From positions 124,001 through 188,000 of the forward strand of contig NZ_AZEY01000020.1 in assembly GCF_001434255.1 (NCBI RefSeq): 64,000 nt of DNA, read 5' to 3'. The position numbers and the translations under genes are program-made. The stretch is from Lentilactobacillus diolivorans DSM 14421. GTDB taxonomy: Bacteria; Bacillota; Bacilli; Lactobacillales; Lactobacillaceae. How positions within the stretch are numbered: position 1 is the stretch's first letter; the number at the start of each line of letters is the position of its first letter. Below are positions 10,682 to 18,946 of this stretch, one piece after another. The notes beneath the pieces were generated by a model. The model had not been told where the DNA came from. It searched no databases and saw only the letters and a program-made list of their open reading frames with translations.

Positions 10682-12118
10682 ATGAACGTCAACAAAAAAG
10701 TACTCTCGAGCCTTCTAATTGCAACAATGGCATTTTCCACTGGGTTTTTATTTCAGCAAACCACTCCAACGCAAGCTAAGACAAGTATCAAGGTTATTTG
10801 GCGGCATAAGACCAAACAGACGTCTTATAAAATTGATAAATCCAAAGCTAAAAAGGCCTATGCTTATTCAGCAAAACTTGGATCAAAGAAATTCAAACTT
10901 GCTGCATATGCAAATAAAACTTTTAAAGTGAGTTACCAGCAAAAAATACGCATTAACGGGAAATACCGTTTATATTACTATGCAAAAAACTCGTCTAACA
11001 AAAAAATTGCTGGTTGGATTTGGCGCGGATACCTCAGTAAGGTTCAGAAAACAGCATCTTCTTCATCTAATCAATCCAATTCATCCGCTACCAATAATAA
11101 TGAATCCAACAACAATTCAAATTCCGGAGTCATGGATAACAGCATTGCCCTTTCTGCACCGGATTTAAATGACCTGATCACAGCTTCACCGGATTTGGAT
11201 CCTAACAGCAAATTATTAACTTTAAGTGCAGCAACCTATGCAAAGTACCCCAGCACATTTAATACACAGTTTAACCTATCACAATTTGCTGATAGTGGTG
11301 TTTTTGTCAATCACCAAGCAACGATCTACGTTGCTGACAGCCAATTAGTTAACTATGTTGATACGGCCATCAATAATTGGAATAATGCACTTGGAAGACA
11401 AGTCTTTGTTTTGGGAACTCAGGCCAACCACACCTTAACAGTTAAATTCGGGGATGGTAGTGCACAAGGCTGGGATGGTTTGTTCAGTGGTAATACCGTT
11501 GAGGTTGATACTAATAACTTTAATGACCCTACTTATGGTCGAAGCGGTATTTCACTATCACCTCAATTGGCTGCAAAACTGAGTAGTATTTCTAACCAGT
11601 CAGCTCAGTTAACAGCTGATACAAATGCTCAAATTAAAAAGAACCGTACCAACTACGAGAATCAGTACGCGGCGCTTCAGCAAAAATTAGCCAGTGCCAC
11701 AACGAGTGCTGCAAAAGCCGCTGTACAAAGACAGCTTGCAGTTTTGAAATCAACTTACGAACAGACAGACCAATCACTTCGAGATTCATACAATGATCAA
11801 ATTGAACAACTTCGGCAAGCTGTCCAATATGCTTATCAAGATGCTGCAACGTCAGCTGGAAATCAACAAATTACCAATTATTGGGCAACAGTGATTATGC
11901 ACGAGCTTGGGCATGCACTCGGCTTATACCACACGCCTTACCAAAATGACGTCATGTATGCGCCTGTCAGTGACGAACCTGATGCAACACCAAGTCCAGT
12001 CAAATATTCGTGGACCAGTCCAGTGGATCCAAATGACCCCAAGGCCTATCAAACAGGTCAATTATCATCACGTGATGTTGACCGCGCTAAATTAACAGGC
12101 GCTCTGGGTTATTGGTAA
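10682..12118 (+). CDS. Exported matrixin-like zinc metalloprotease
   Basis: A 478-residue secreted protein. Residues 1-33 form a signal peptide ending near TQAKTS. Residues about 35-120 are a basic, Tyr-rich wall-type domain ending in GWIWRGYLSK, followed by a Ser/Asn-rich linker. The C-terminal catalytic region has the metzincin zinc motif HELGHALGLYH and a downstream DVMYAP Met-turn, both diagnostic for matrixin-type peptidases. A predicted coiled coil rich in Ala, Gln and Lys (about residues 305-385) interrupts the catalytic domain just before the zinc motif. The start follows TTGGAGGAAG. Its N-terminal domain resembles that of the exported protein at 30317. Substrate unknown. Confidence 0.88.
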   Translation: MNVNKKVLSSLLIATMAFSTGFLFQQTTPTQAKTSIKVIWRHKTKQTSYKIDKSKAKKAYAYSAKLGSKKFKLAAYANKTFKVSYQQKIRINGKYRLYYYAKNSSNKKIAGWIWRGYLSKVQKTASSSSNQSNSSATNNNESNNNSNSGVMDNSIALSAPDLNDLITASPDLDPNSKLLTLSAATYAKYPSTFNTQFNLSQFADSGVFVNHQATIYVADSQLVNYVDTAINNWNNALGRQVFVLGTQANHTLTVKFGDGSAQGWDGLFSGNTVEVDTNNFNDPTYGRSGISLSPQLAAKLSSISNQSAQLTADTNAQIKKNRTNYENQYAALQQKLASATTSAAKAAVQRQLAVLKSTYEQTDQSLRDSYNDQIEQLRQAVQYAYQDAATSAGNQQITNYWATVIMHELGHALGLYHTPYQNDVMYAPVSDEPDATPSPVKYSWTSPVDPNDPKAYQTGQLSSRDVDRAKLTGALGYW

Positions 12119-12140
12119 GACATTTAATTGATTAATATAT

Positions 12141-12188
12141 GTGCGCCGTTAAGGGGTGAATCATTCAGCCTCCAGCGGCGCACTTTTT
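12141..12188 (+). terminator. Intrinsic terminator after the protease gene
   Basis: GTGCGCCG pairs with CGGCGCAC and is followed by TTTTT. Confidence 0.88.
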
Positions 12189-12231
12189 ATCACCCTAAAA
12201 AGCAAGGACATTTTCGATAGTCAAATAAATC

Positions 12232-12262
12232 TTGACCTTCGACCTAGGTCAAATGCTAAGAT
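12232..12262 (+). promoter_or_regulatory. MerR-type promoter with 19-bp spacer and dyad operator
   Basis: TTGACC and TAAGAT are separated by 19 bases, the long spacing typical of MerR-activated promoters. The spacer carries a dyad with arms TTGACCT and AGGTCAA. It lies about 100 bases upstream of the MerR-family gene, so autoregulation is likely. Confidence 0.75.
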
Positions 12263-12362
12263 GTTTTTAATCAATCGGGACAATCATTGACCGCCTAGTA
12301 ACATTACGGAATCGTTTAATGATCCATTTAAAATTGATAATAATAGTCAAAGGTCGTGAATA

Positions 12363-12794
12363 ATGATGAATATTCAAGAATGTGCCAAACAAACAGGCTG
12401 CAGTAAAGATACTTTAAGATATTACGATCAACATCACATTGTTTCCCCTAAACGAAATTCGAATCAATACCGCGACTACTCAAATTCGGACATTCGTCTA
12501 ATCAATACGATTCAAAATTTAAAACTTGCCGGACTTAAGTTAGTAGAAATAAAAATGATTATTAATCTGATGAACTCGCCTATTTCTGAGAGTTGTAAAG
12601 AAAGCACACTTTCATTTCTACAAGAAAAGCGACAATTGTTCCAAGCAAAGGCGCAATTCTATCAATCATTAGATTTAATCGCACAAGATATCGAAACTTC
12701 GGCACGGCAGCAAGCGTTTGCAAATGTCCCTCACCTCATTCAAAAGATAAGCCTTATTGGAAATCAGCTTCGACTGGAGGCAACGCCAAAATGA
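12363..12794 (+). CDS. MerR family transcriptional regulator
   Basis: A 143-residue regulator with an N-terminal winged helix (ECAKQTGCSKDTLRYYDQHHIV is recognisable as the MerR HTH, described here in pieces: CSKDTLRYYD and the second wing helix NQYRDYSNSD) and a dimerisation helix at about residues 75-115. No conserved metal-binding cysteines are visible in the C-terminus, so it belongs to the stress or small-molecule branch. It overlaps the reductase gene by four bases (ATGA) and is preceded by a MerR-type promoter, so it most likely controls itself and the reductase. Confidence 0.9.
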   Translation: MMNIQECAKQTGCSKDTLRYYDQHHIVSPKRNSNQYRDYSNSDIRLINTIQNLKLAGLKLVEIKMIINLMNSPISESCKESTLSFLQEKRQLFQAKAQFYQSLDLIAQDIETSARQQAFANVPHLIQKISLIGNQLRLEATPK

Positions 12795-13360
12795 AAGTTC
12801 TCATCATCTACGCTTATCCCAACCATAGCGGCTTTAATCATGAAATTCTAAAGTCGGTCTCACAACATCTAAATTCCAGAAATGAAATTCAAATTTTAGA
12901 TTTATATAAAACAGATTTCAACCCACTCTTAAATTTTGATGCTAACCATCCACGGCGAAACCTAAAAGATAATTCTCAAATGAAACCTTTCCGAGACCTG
13001 ATCTCTTGGGCAGACGACTTCCTATTTATTTTTCCGATTTGGTGGTCAGGGATGCCGGCTATATTAAAGGGCTTCATCGATCGTGTCTTTACGTGTGGTT
13101 TTGCTTATCAATACCACGGCAAAAGAATGGTTGGAATGCTTTCCGGCAAGAAAGCTTGGATTATTACAACTTGCAACTCACCAATTATCTTTAAGCCATT
13201 CTTGGCCGACTACGGCCGAGTTCTCCAGCGACAAATTCTGAAACTCTGTGGCGTTAAGCCTGTTAAGCTGGACATCTTATACAACGCTGAACATTGTCGG
13301 CAACGATCCCGGACAAATTTTTTAGAAAGAATTGGTAAAAAGGCTGGTCAACTGTTATGA
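12791..13360 (+). CDS. NAD(P)H-dependent flavodoxin-fold oxidoreductase
   Basis: A 189-residue protein of the NQO/KefF-like Flavodoxin_2 family, which binds FMN or FAD and reduces quinones or nitro compounds with NAD(P)H. It begins with MKVLIIYAYPNHSGFN, the phosphate-binding loop, and has FIFPIWWSGMPAILKGFIDRV, the typical flavin-contact segment. It overlaps the MerR gene, so the pair resembles an electrophile-responsive regulator-reductase cassette. Substrate is inferred only by family. Confidence 0.9.
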   Translation: MKVLIIYAYPNHSGFNHEILKSVSQHLNSRNEIQILDLYKTDFNPLLNFDANHPRRNLKDNSQMKPFRDLISWADDFLFIFPIWWSGMPAILKGFIDRVFTCGFAYQYHGKRMVGMLSGKKAWIITTCNSPIIFKPFLADYGRVLQRQILKLCGVKPVKLDILYNAEHCRQRSRTNFLERIGKKAGQLL

Positions 13361-13405
13361 GGTTCATAAAAGCTGCCTAATACGCAATCATTAACAAAAT
13401 TGGTA

Positions 13406-13437
13406 TTGACAAGTGGCGCAAAACTCGATAATATAAT
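13406..13437 (+). promoter_or_regulatory. Promoter of the tRNA-Gln gene
   Basis: A perfect TTGACA -35 at 13406 is followed by an AT-rich -10 region (about 13428-13437) with overlapping TAATAT and TATAAT candidates. Confidence 0.7.
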
Positions 13438-13454
13438 TAACTGTAATATTTCAT

Positions 13455-13527
13455 TGGGTATTCGCCAAATTGGTAAGGCAGCGGACTCTGAATCCGTAAT
13501 TTACTGGTTCGAGCCCAGTATACCCAA
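13455..13527 (+). tRNA. tRNA-Gln (anticodon CUG)
   Basis: Complete cloverleaf: acceptor TGGGTAT with ATACCCA, including the U1-A72 pair typical of tRNA-Gln; anticodon stem GCGGA/TCCGT with loop CTCTGAA, so the anticodon is CUG and it reads CAG; T-stem ACTGG/CCAGT with loop TTCGAGC. The 3' CCA is not encoded. It is a single gene with its own promoter and terminator. Confidence 0.93.
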
Positions 13528-13537
13528 TACTAATTTA

Positions 13538-13580
13538 ACCGTTGTTGCGAGTGTGAAGACGCTTAAACAACGGTTTTCTT
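13538..13580 (+). terminator. Intrinsic terminator after tRNA-Gln
   Basis: CCGTTGTT pairs with AACAACGG and is followed by TTTTCTTTT. Confidence 0.85.
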
Positions 13581-13709
13581 TTACAATAATATCAAGATAC
13601 CCCATCAATTATTTCACGGTTTCATCATATTTTTATCACATTAAATTCACGGCTATCCACTACTATTTTAATGATAGTAAGAATTATCCTAGATTAAAGG
13701 ATGACTTTT

Positions 13710-13895
13710 ATGCCCGATAAAAAATCTAATAAAAAAATTATTGAAAAGATAAAGACATTCCATGAGCTAACAATTCAAGAAAAGAACGCGCTAATTTTAC
13801 GAAATACCATTCAAATCGATGACCACCTCCGCTTTAAAGTTCGTTATAATGATCAGCATGAATTGATTAACGTTAAAACCACCTATGTCGAGTAG
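13710..13895 (+). CDS. Small hypothetical protein, 61 residues
   Basis: Unrecognised. The ATG at 13710 has AAAGGATG at proper distance; an in-frame ATG at 13701 overlaps that site and is less likely. The product is rich in Lys, Ile and Asn, with no signal peptide. It sits between two tRNA genes. Confidence 0.55.
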   Translation: MPDKKSNKKIIEKIKTFHELTIQEKNALILRNTIQIDDHLRFKVRYNDQHELINVKTTYVE

Positions 13896-13952
13896 CTCCC
13901 TTTCTTAATTAGCTAGGCAAACCAACGTTACTAGATTATTTAGGATCTGTTG

Positions 13953-13981
13953 TTGACAAACGTTTCCAAATTTCATATACT
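13953..13981 (+). promoter_or_regulatory. Promoter of the tRNA-Glu gene
   Basis: TTGACA and TATACT are separated by exactly 17 bases, ending 21 bases before the tRNA. Confidence 0.85.
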
Positions 13982-14002
13982 ATTATAGTGGTTTGAGAGT
14001 AT

Positions 14003-14076
14003 TGCCCGCTGGTCAAACTGGTTTAAGACGTCGCCCTCTCAAGGCGGAGTTACGGGTTCGAGCCCCGTGCGGGTGA
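14003..14076 (+). tRNA. tRNA-Glu (anticodon CUC)
   Basis: The D-arm (GTC/GAC) and anticodon stem TCGCC/GGCGG with loop CTCTCAA give anticodon CUC, reading GAG. The T-arm is ACGGG/CCCGT with loop TTCGAGC. The acceptor stem, TGCCCGC with GCGGGTG, has five Watson-Crick pairs but U1-G72 and G2-U71 wobbles at its tip, unlike the usual G1-C72 of tRNA-Glu. CCA is not encoded. A lone gene with a consensus promoter. Confidence 0.82.
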
Positions 14077-14099
14077 TTATTTGAACAATATGGAAAAAC

Positions 14100-14150
14100 A
14101 TGAGATCCTCTGAGTGCTGATTTTAAGGCATTTAGGGGATTTTTCTTTAT
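14100..14150 (+). terminator. Intrinsic terminator after tRNA-Glu
   Basis: GATCCTCTGAGTGC pairs with GCATTTAGGGGATT through several G-U wobbles and is followed by TTTTTCTTT. Confidence 0.75.
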
Positions 14151-14486
14151 CCTCAAAAACACAGAAAAATAAATCGGGACTGATTGCAACACATGTCCTA
14201 CTTTGTCTGATAGTGCCTCTAATTTCATCATGATTATTTTTACTATGGAATGATCATCACCTATCCGCATCTTTCTCAATCGAGATCGTGATATCAGCTA
14301 AATAATTTCGAATACCTTTTTAATATAAAACGCTCCTTGAATAATTTTAATTTTTATTGACACAAAATCCGTACCACATATTATAATTAAAATATTCTTG
14401 CTAATTGAAGCGTTTGAGAAAGGGGTTAATAATTACGAACAAACCATATTGCTGCTAGTCATCTTAGAAATTATTTTAAGGAGTCC

Positions 14487-14534
14487 TAGCGTTTTCTAAA
14501 GCCAGTTTTGCACACGTTTTAGAAAACGCTATCA
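14487..14534. promoter_or_regulatory. 14-bp perfect inverted repeat overlapping a cre-like site
   Basis: Arms TAGCGTTTTCTAAA and TTTAGAAAACGCTA are perfect, with a 17-base centre and no T-run, so this looks like an operator or an RNA hairpin and not a terminator. The right arm extends into AGAAAACGCTATCA (14521-14534), 13 of 14 to the CcpA cre consensus. It lies about 225 bases upstream of the nuclease lipoprotein. The rest of 14151-14757 shows no convincing gene. Confidence 0.5.
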
Positions 14535-14757
14535 TTCCTACGAATATGACTCGTTCGTCAAAGGTTTAAATTTTAATTGAGTCATTTAATGACTACCATC
14601 TAGCAGCATATTGCCAACATTCAGGTCATGTCAAAGATCTTTTCTTGATACTAATTGTTGTTTTAAAATATCGCGAGGGGTGATGTTTACACACGATTAT
14701 GTTGGGAACCAGTTGCACAAACATTAAAAGCATTACGACATTCAGGGGGATAAATTT

Positions 14758-15933
14758 ATGAAATTCAAGAAGTTAACCACCATCGGGGCTGCACTTTTAG
14801 TCACATTGAGCTTAGCCGCGTGTGGCAATAATAATGATAAGAAATCTTCACAGGAAAGTGCCACCAAGGTCACCGCAACCAGTAACAATGAATCATCGAC
14901 TCACAAATCATCCTCAAAATCACATCATAAACAGGTTGCTTCACATACATATCATGCCGTAAAACAACGGAATAACACTATTTTAAAAAAGATGATTTAC
15001 GACACCAATCACGAATCTGCCGGTCCAACTGGTAATTATTATTATGTAATCGGCAAAGCTAAAGATTCCGGCTTTGCTGATCTTAAACGTGGCGAATATC
15101 ATTTCACTAGTGACAGTCAAGGGCGGTCTTCAACCGCTCGCGCCGTTCTAACTTATTCCGAATATCAATCATCCAAGGGGTCACGTCAGGGCGATCCCCT
15201 TGCACCGCCTTCGTGGCCGTCAGATAATCCCGAGGTTGCAATTCATTACAGCTTAACAGGTCGTACCTATCACGGCTATCTATACAATCGAAGTCATTCG
15301 ATCGGCGATAGCTTGTTAGGCACTAAGTCATACACCTCTCAGTATAATTTTACAACCGGAACCCGTCCTCAAAACGTTGGCGCCAATCAGGGAGGCGGTA
15401 TGCGATATGCCGAAGAAACGGCTGAAAACTACTGGGAAAACAATCCTGGAACCAGCAGCACAATTGAATATGAGACCCTCCCGCTTTATAAAGGAACCGA
15501 AACAATTCCACGTGGATCAATTGTTAATATTAAATCTTCAGATGGTGCCATCAATACCTCGATTGCAGTCATTAATTCGGTTGAGGGAATCAAGATTAAC
15601 TATGATACTGGGAGCAGTAATGCAAAACCAATCACGCACATGCGTCCCCAGATGCATCATCATAAATCCTCAACAAGTTATGGTTATGGGAATCGCGACA
15701 CCAGACATAAGAATCAAAGCACCCGTCATAGTCCAAACAATCAAACCGGACATTCAACGACCAAGCAAGGCCAATGGACGGTTGCTGGTGCTGGGATGGT
15801 ATTCGTATCAGATAGTAACAAATTCTATTCAGAAGTAACCAATCCCGGTAATTATCAATATATGAGCGAATCAAAAGCTCAAACAAGTGGTGCAACAAGA
15901 GCTGCTCGAGGAAACCAATACGCCCGACCATAA
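14758..15933 (+). CDS. Lipoprotein DNA/RNA non-specific endonuclease
   Basis: A 391-residue lipoprotein: signal peptide with lipobox SLAAC (Cys21), then a Ser/Lys/His-rich linker. Residues about 80-280 match the secreted non-specific endonuclease family (beta-beta-alpha metal fold). Visible landmarks are HGYLYNRSHSIGDSL (the NRSH catalytic-His motif corresponding to DRGH), TGTRPQNVGANQGGGM and the PRGSIVNIKSSDG strand. The C-terminal 60 residues form an accessory domain ending GATRAARGNQYARP, found at the end of related secreted proteins. It probably degrades extracellular nucleic acid. The start follows GGGGGATAA. An NRSH instead of DRGH site is common in the Gram-positive branch. Confidence 0.82.
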   Translation: MKFKKLTTIGAALLVTLSLAACGNNNDKKSSQESATKVTATSNNESSTHKSSSKSHHKQVASHTYHAVKQRNNTILKKMIYDTNHESAGPTGNYYYVIGKAKDSGFADLKRGEYHFTSDSQGRSSTARAVLTYSEYQSSKGSRQGDPLAPPSWPSDNPEVAIHYSLTGRTYHGYLYNRSHSIGDSLLGTKSYTSQYNFTTGTRPQNVGANQGGGMRYAEETAENYWENNPGTSSTIEYETLPLYKGTETIPRGSIVNIKSSDGAINTSIAVINSVEGIKINYDTGSSNAKPITHMRPQMHHHKSSTSYGYGNRDTRHKNQSTRHSPNNQTGHSTTKQGQWTVAGAGMVFVSDSNKFYSEVTNPGNYQYMSESKAQTSGATRAARGNQYARP

Positions 15934-16000
15934 ACGTTCGGAAGTCAATCAACTAAACTTAGGCTAATTATTAAGTCTTTAATTTCAGAAAAACACAAAT

Positions 16001-16184
16001 GGGGCTGGGACAAAAGTAATTTTGTCCAGCCCCGCTTGTGTAATCACGATTATTACCAAGTGGAAAACGTGCGCCAAAAGGCAACTTCCTGCCGCGTAAT
16101 CGAATTATCCAAACATTCAAGCCCGGAATATTCGGACAATCAGATTACGCTCTGGAAGTTAACCGCCTTTCGTCCCACTCTCTT
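16001..16184. repeat. Intergenic palindromic repeat, copy 1 (with extra internal hairpin)
   Basis: Begins with a hairpin GGGGCTGGGACAAAA / TTTTGTCCAGCCCC, flanked by ACACAA/TTGTGT, then TAATCACGATTATTACC, a GTGGAAAA segment, and ends CCTTTCGTCCCACTCTCTT. The same blocks occur in reverse orientation at 56701-56821. This copy carries about 65 extra bases near 16090-16150, themselves an inverted repeat (GCGTAATC ... GATTACGC). It lies between convergent genes. Confidence 0.8.
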
Positions 16185-16210
16185 AAAATCACCATTTATT
16201 CTAAGTTACA

Positions 16211-16468
16211 CTATGATTCTTGGCTAAGTTCCCAGCCGTTGTCCAACATCTGATGATATTTACGCCCAACTGGAACCCAAATTTTCTCTTGTAAAATTTT
16301 CTTCATTGACTCCCAAAATAATGGATCTTGGCTTTCCTTCTCCGACAAATTAAGTTTCCAATATTGATGATCTTCCGTTTTAACAATTACAAATGGAAAG
16401 AAAACCTTAACTAACTGTGCAGCAGTAATATTTTTAATCATTTTAGTATCATCAAGTAGCTGTTTCAT
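16211..16468 (-). CDS. Small hypothetical protein, 85 residues
   Basis: Unrecognised. I chose the ATG at 16468 because GAGGAG lies nine bases upstream; an in-frame TTG at 16492 would overlap that site. The sequence is soluble and aromatic-rich (DHQYWKLNLSEKES, PLFWESMKK), with no signal peptide. Confidence 0.65.
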   Translation of the reverse strand: MKQLLDDTKMIKNITAAQLVKVFFPFVIVKTEDHQYWKLNLSEKESQDPLFWESMKKILQEKIWVPVGRKYHQMLDNGWELSQES

Positions 16469-16590
16469 TCGAAATCTCTCCTCTACTTTCAAATTATGAA
16501 TACAATGATATTATTCCAAAAGTAGTTTAAATTGACCTTAAATTCAATCTAAATAAAGGTTAAATTTTGTCCAAATAATTAATCTCAATT

Positions 16591-16692
16591 AAAAAGTCAG
16601 CGACTGAGGGCCACAATGAACAATCCCCCTAAAGCTAAAATCATAACTTTAGGGGGATTGTTCAACATCTTACCTCAACCGCTGACTTTTTT
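16591..16692. terminator. Doubly nested palindrome serving as terminator
   Basis: The outer hairpin AAAAAGTCAGCG...TGAGG pairs with CCTCA...CGCTGACTTTTTT and has T-runs on both strands. Its loop contains a second, independent 18-bp perfect hairpin (TGAACAATCCCCCTAAAG / CTTTAGGGGGATTGTTCA, 16617-16664). It terminates the histidine-kinase operon. The arrangement suggests a palindromic element inserted into a pre-existing terminator loop. Confidence 0.8.
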
Positions 16693-16713
16693 AGTTCTTC
16701 CAAAAAATAAACA

Positions 16714-18198
16714 CTAATTTTGATCAGCATCCGCAGATTGTTCATCTTTTTGTTTCTCCGCTTTCGTCTGGTCTGGAATAATAACTGTAAATGTCGTGCC
16801 CTTTCCAGGTGCAGACTCAACAGTAATATTACCCCCGTGCTGCTTAACCAATTGGTGGACGATTGCCAGACCAAGGCCGGATTCACCATACTTACCACTT
16901 CGTCTGGAGGCATCGGCCTTGTAATACCGTTCAAATATATTCTTCTGCTGGGCATCTGTCATCCCAATGCCGGTATCAGCAACCCGAACGATCGTCTCGT
17001 TATACCCACGTTCACCAGTAATTGTAATCGTTCCCTTATCAGTAAACTGGATGGCATTATTAGTGATATTAAAAACGATTTGGACAAACCGATCGTAATC
17101 GGCGTAAATAGGTAGATCCTTAGGCGCATGCAGGTCAATCTTATCCTTTGACTCCGCAGCCTTATTTTCTAGTTGCTCAACTAAATTATTTAAAACTTGA
17201 GTCGCATTAAAGTGACGTTTATCCAACTGAATTGAATTTGAGCGAATTTTTTCATAATCCAGATTCTCATTTACTAAACGGATTAACCGTTGCGTTTCAC
17301 TACTCATCAAATCAATTGATTTTGTTCGAGATTCTTGCGGAATGACATCGTACTTAATACCCTCAAGAATCCCTGAGATCGTCGTTAACGGTGTCCGCAT
17401 CTCATGGGCAGCATCAGCTAGAAATTCCTGGCGACGTTCCTCTTGACGTTGAATTTCCTTATCAGCTTTATCCAACGATTCCGTCATATGATTAAAATCG
17501 TTAATCAGTTCACCAATTTCATCTTTACCACTGGTTTTAACTCTGATTTGATAATTACCATTTGCAACCTGATTGGCCGCGTTCCGTAATCGGCTGATTC
17601 GGCGATTTAAACGACTTGCAATGAAAAAGCTAATCACCATTGAAATGATTAACGAAACACCCAATCCCTTTAGCAAATCCCGGTTAATTCGGTCAACATT
17701 AGAATTAACATCAGAAATAAATGCACCGGCACTGACTGCCGCAACTAATTTCTTCTTATAATAATAGGGCTTCAGCACCTCAATCATCGCTGGTCGCGTT
17801 TTTCCGTTGGTTAATCGAAAATTCTTATTGTTTACTTTTCTGACAATCTGATCTTTACGTAAGTGTTTCCAGTCATTTTTAGTGATTTTGGGTGACATGC
17901 CGTTATTTGGATAAATGACTTGGTTTTTAGGGTTAAATACCGTAAAATGAACCGATTGATTTTCTAATAAAGCTTCAGTTGTCTTAAGCGTGGGGACATC
18001 AAACGAAATTTTATTTTGACCCTTTGAGTTGATGGTGAGCGATTGCTGAACCAAACTATCCGAATATTTTTCCAAGTTTCGCCAAGTATTATCATACACA
18101 AACGTTTTAGACATTCTAGAAAATGAAAAGCCCAACAATAGGATGGTCACCGCAATGACTAGAAAGAATGACAGAAGTTGCTGATAAATCATCTTCAT
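16714..18198 (-). CDS. Sensor histidine kinase with HAMP domain
   Basis: A 494-residue membrane kinase. A transmembrane helix near residues 7-28, an extracellular domain of about 145 residues, a second helix near 180-200, HAMP, HisKA with the phosphorylated His in DAAHEMRTPLTTISG, and a HATPase domain with NLVEQLEN, DTGIGM and GESGLGLAIV boxes. An acidic Lys/Glu/Asp-rich tail follows. It overlaps the response regulator gene by four bases. Family resemblance is to envelope-stress kinases of the PhoR/ResE class; the signal is unknown. Confidence 0.95.
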   Translation of the reverse strand: MKMIYQQLLSFFLVIAVTILLLGFSFSRMSKTFVYDNTWRNLEKYSDSLVQQSLTINSKGQNKISFDVPTLKTTEALLENQSVHFTVFNPKNQVIYPNNGMSPKITKNDWKHLRKDQIVRKVNNKNFRLTNGKTRPAMIEVLKPYYYKKKLVAAVSAGAFISDVNSNVDRINRDLLKGLGVSLIISMVISFFIASRLNRRISRLRNAANQVANGNYQIRVKTSGKDEIGELINDFNHMTESLDKADKEIQRQEERRQEFLADAAHEMRTPLTTISGILEGIKYDVIPQESRTKSIDLMSSETQRLIRLVNENLDYEKIRSNSIQLDKRHFNATQVLNNLVEQLENKAAESKDKIDLHAPKDLPIYADYDRFVQIVFNITNNAIQFTDKGTITITGERGYNETIVRVADTGIGMTDAQQKNIFERYYKADASRRSGKYGESGLGLAIVHQLVKQHGGNITVESAPGKGTTFTVIIPDQTKAEKQKDEQSADADQN

Positions 18199-18926
18199 TG
18201 TTGATTATCCACTTCACTATCATCAAATTTGTAACCAACACCCCAAACGGTTTGAATCACCTGAGAACCGACCCGTTCAACTTTTTGTCGTAATTTTTTG
18301 ACATGAGCATCAACTGTTCGCTCGTCACCGTAATAATCATATCCCCAAACCAACTCAAGTAATTGCTCACGGGAGAAGACCTGACGCGGTTTTTGAGCCA
18401 ACGTTTTAAGCAGTTCAAATTCTTTAGGCGTTAGTTCTGGAATCATTTTTCCGTCCAAGTATGCCTCACGGGTGTTACTATTAAGCTTAAAGTGATCGGT
18501 CGTAATAATGCCGTCATCCAGCTTTTCGGCGCCTGACTCCGAATCAGCTTGCTTCTCAGCATGAGCTCTGCGTTGAAGTGCTTTGATTCGCGCAACCAGG
18601 GTGATTGGTGAAAACGGCTTAGTAACATAGTCGTCAGCACCCATTTCAAATCCTAAAACCTGATCACTATCTGAATCCCGAGCAGTTAACATGATAATTG
18701 GCACTGTTTTGGACTTTTGCCGGATTTCCTTGGCGACTTCCATGCCATCTTTTTTGGGCAAATTCAAGTCCAACGTAATCATGTCCCAACTATCTGGATC
18801 CTCATTGAACATGTCAACGGCTTCAATGCCATCATAAGCAAACGAGACATCCCAGCCCTCTTTTTGGAAAAACATCTGCATCATCTCTGAAACAGATTTA
18901 TTATCTTCAATCATTAGTAATTTCAT
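18195..18926 (-). CDS. OmpR/PhoB-family response regulator
   Basis: A receiver domain (MKLLMIEDNKSV, phosphoacceptor in MITLDLNLPKKDG, Lys in VTKPFSP) followed by a winged-helix DNA-binding domain (LTPKEFELL, DERTVDAHVKKLRQKV). I place the start at the ATG at 18926, ten bases after GGGGGT; an in-frame GTG at 18944 is possible. Co-transcribed with the downstream kinase and the upstream C39-like gene. Confidence 0.95.
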   Translation of the reverse strand: MKLLMIEDNKSVSEMMQMFFQKEGWDVSFAYDGIEAVDMFNEDPDSWDMITLDLNLPKKDGMEVAKEIRQKSKTVPIIMLTARDSDSDQVLGFEMGADDYVTKPFSPITLVARIKALQRRAHAEKQADSESGAEKLDDGIITTDHFKLNSNTREAYLDGKMIPELTPKEFELLKTLAQKPRQVFSREQLLELVWGYDYYGDERTVDAHVKKLRQKVERVGSQVIQTVWGVGYKFDDSEVDNQQ

Positions 18927-18946
18927 TTGTTTTGTAACCCCCACTT

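Noticed and set aside
13400-13720. A 106-codon plus-strand frame.
   Set aside because: It runs through the tRNA-Gln gene, its promoter and terminator, with no ribosome site.
14013-14279. An 88-codon minus-strand frame.
   Set aside because: It is antisense to the tRNA-Glu gene and its terminator, and shows no family pattern.
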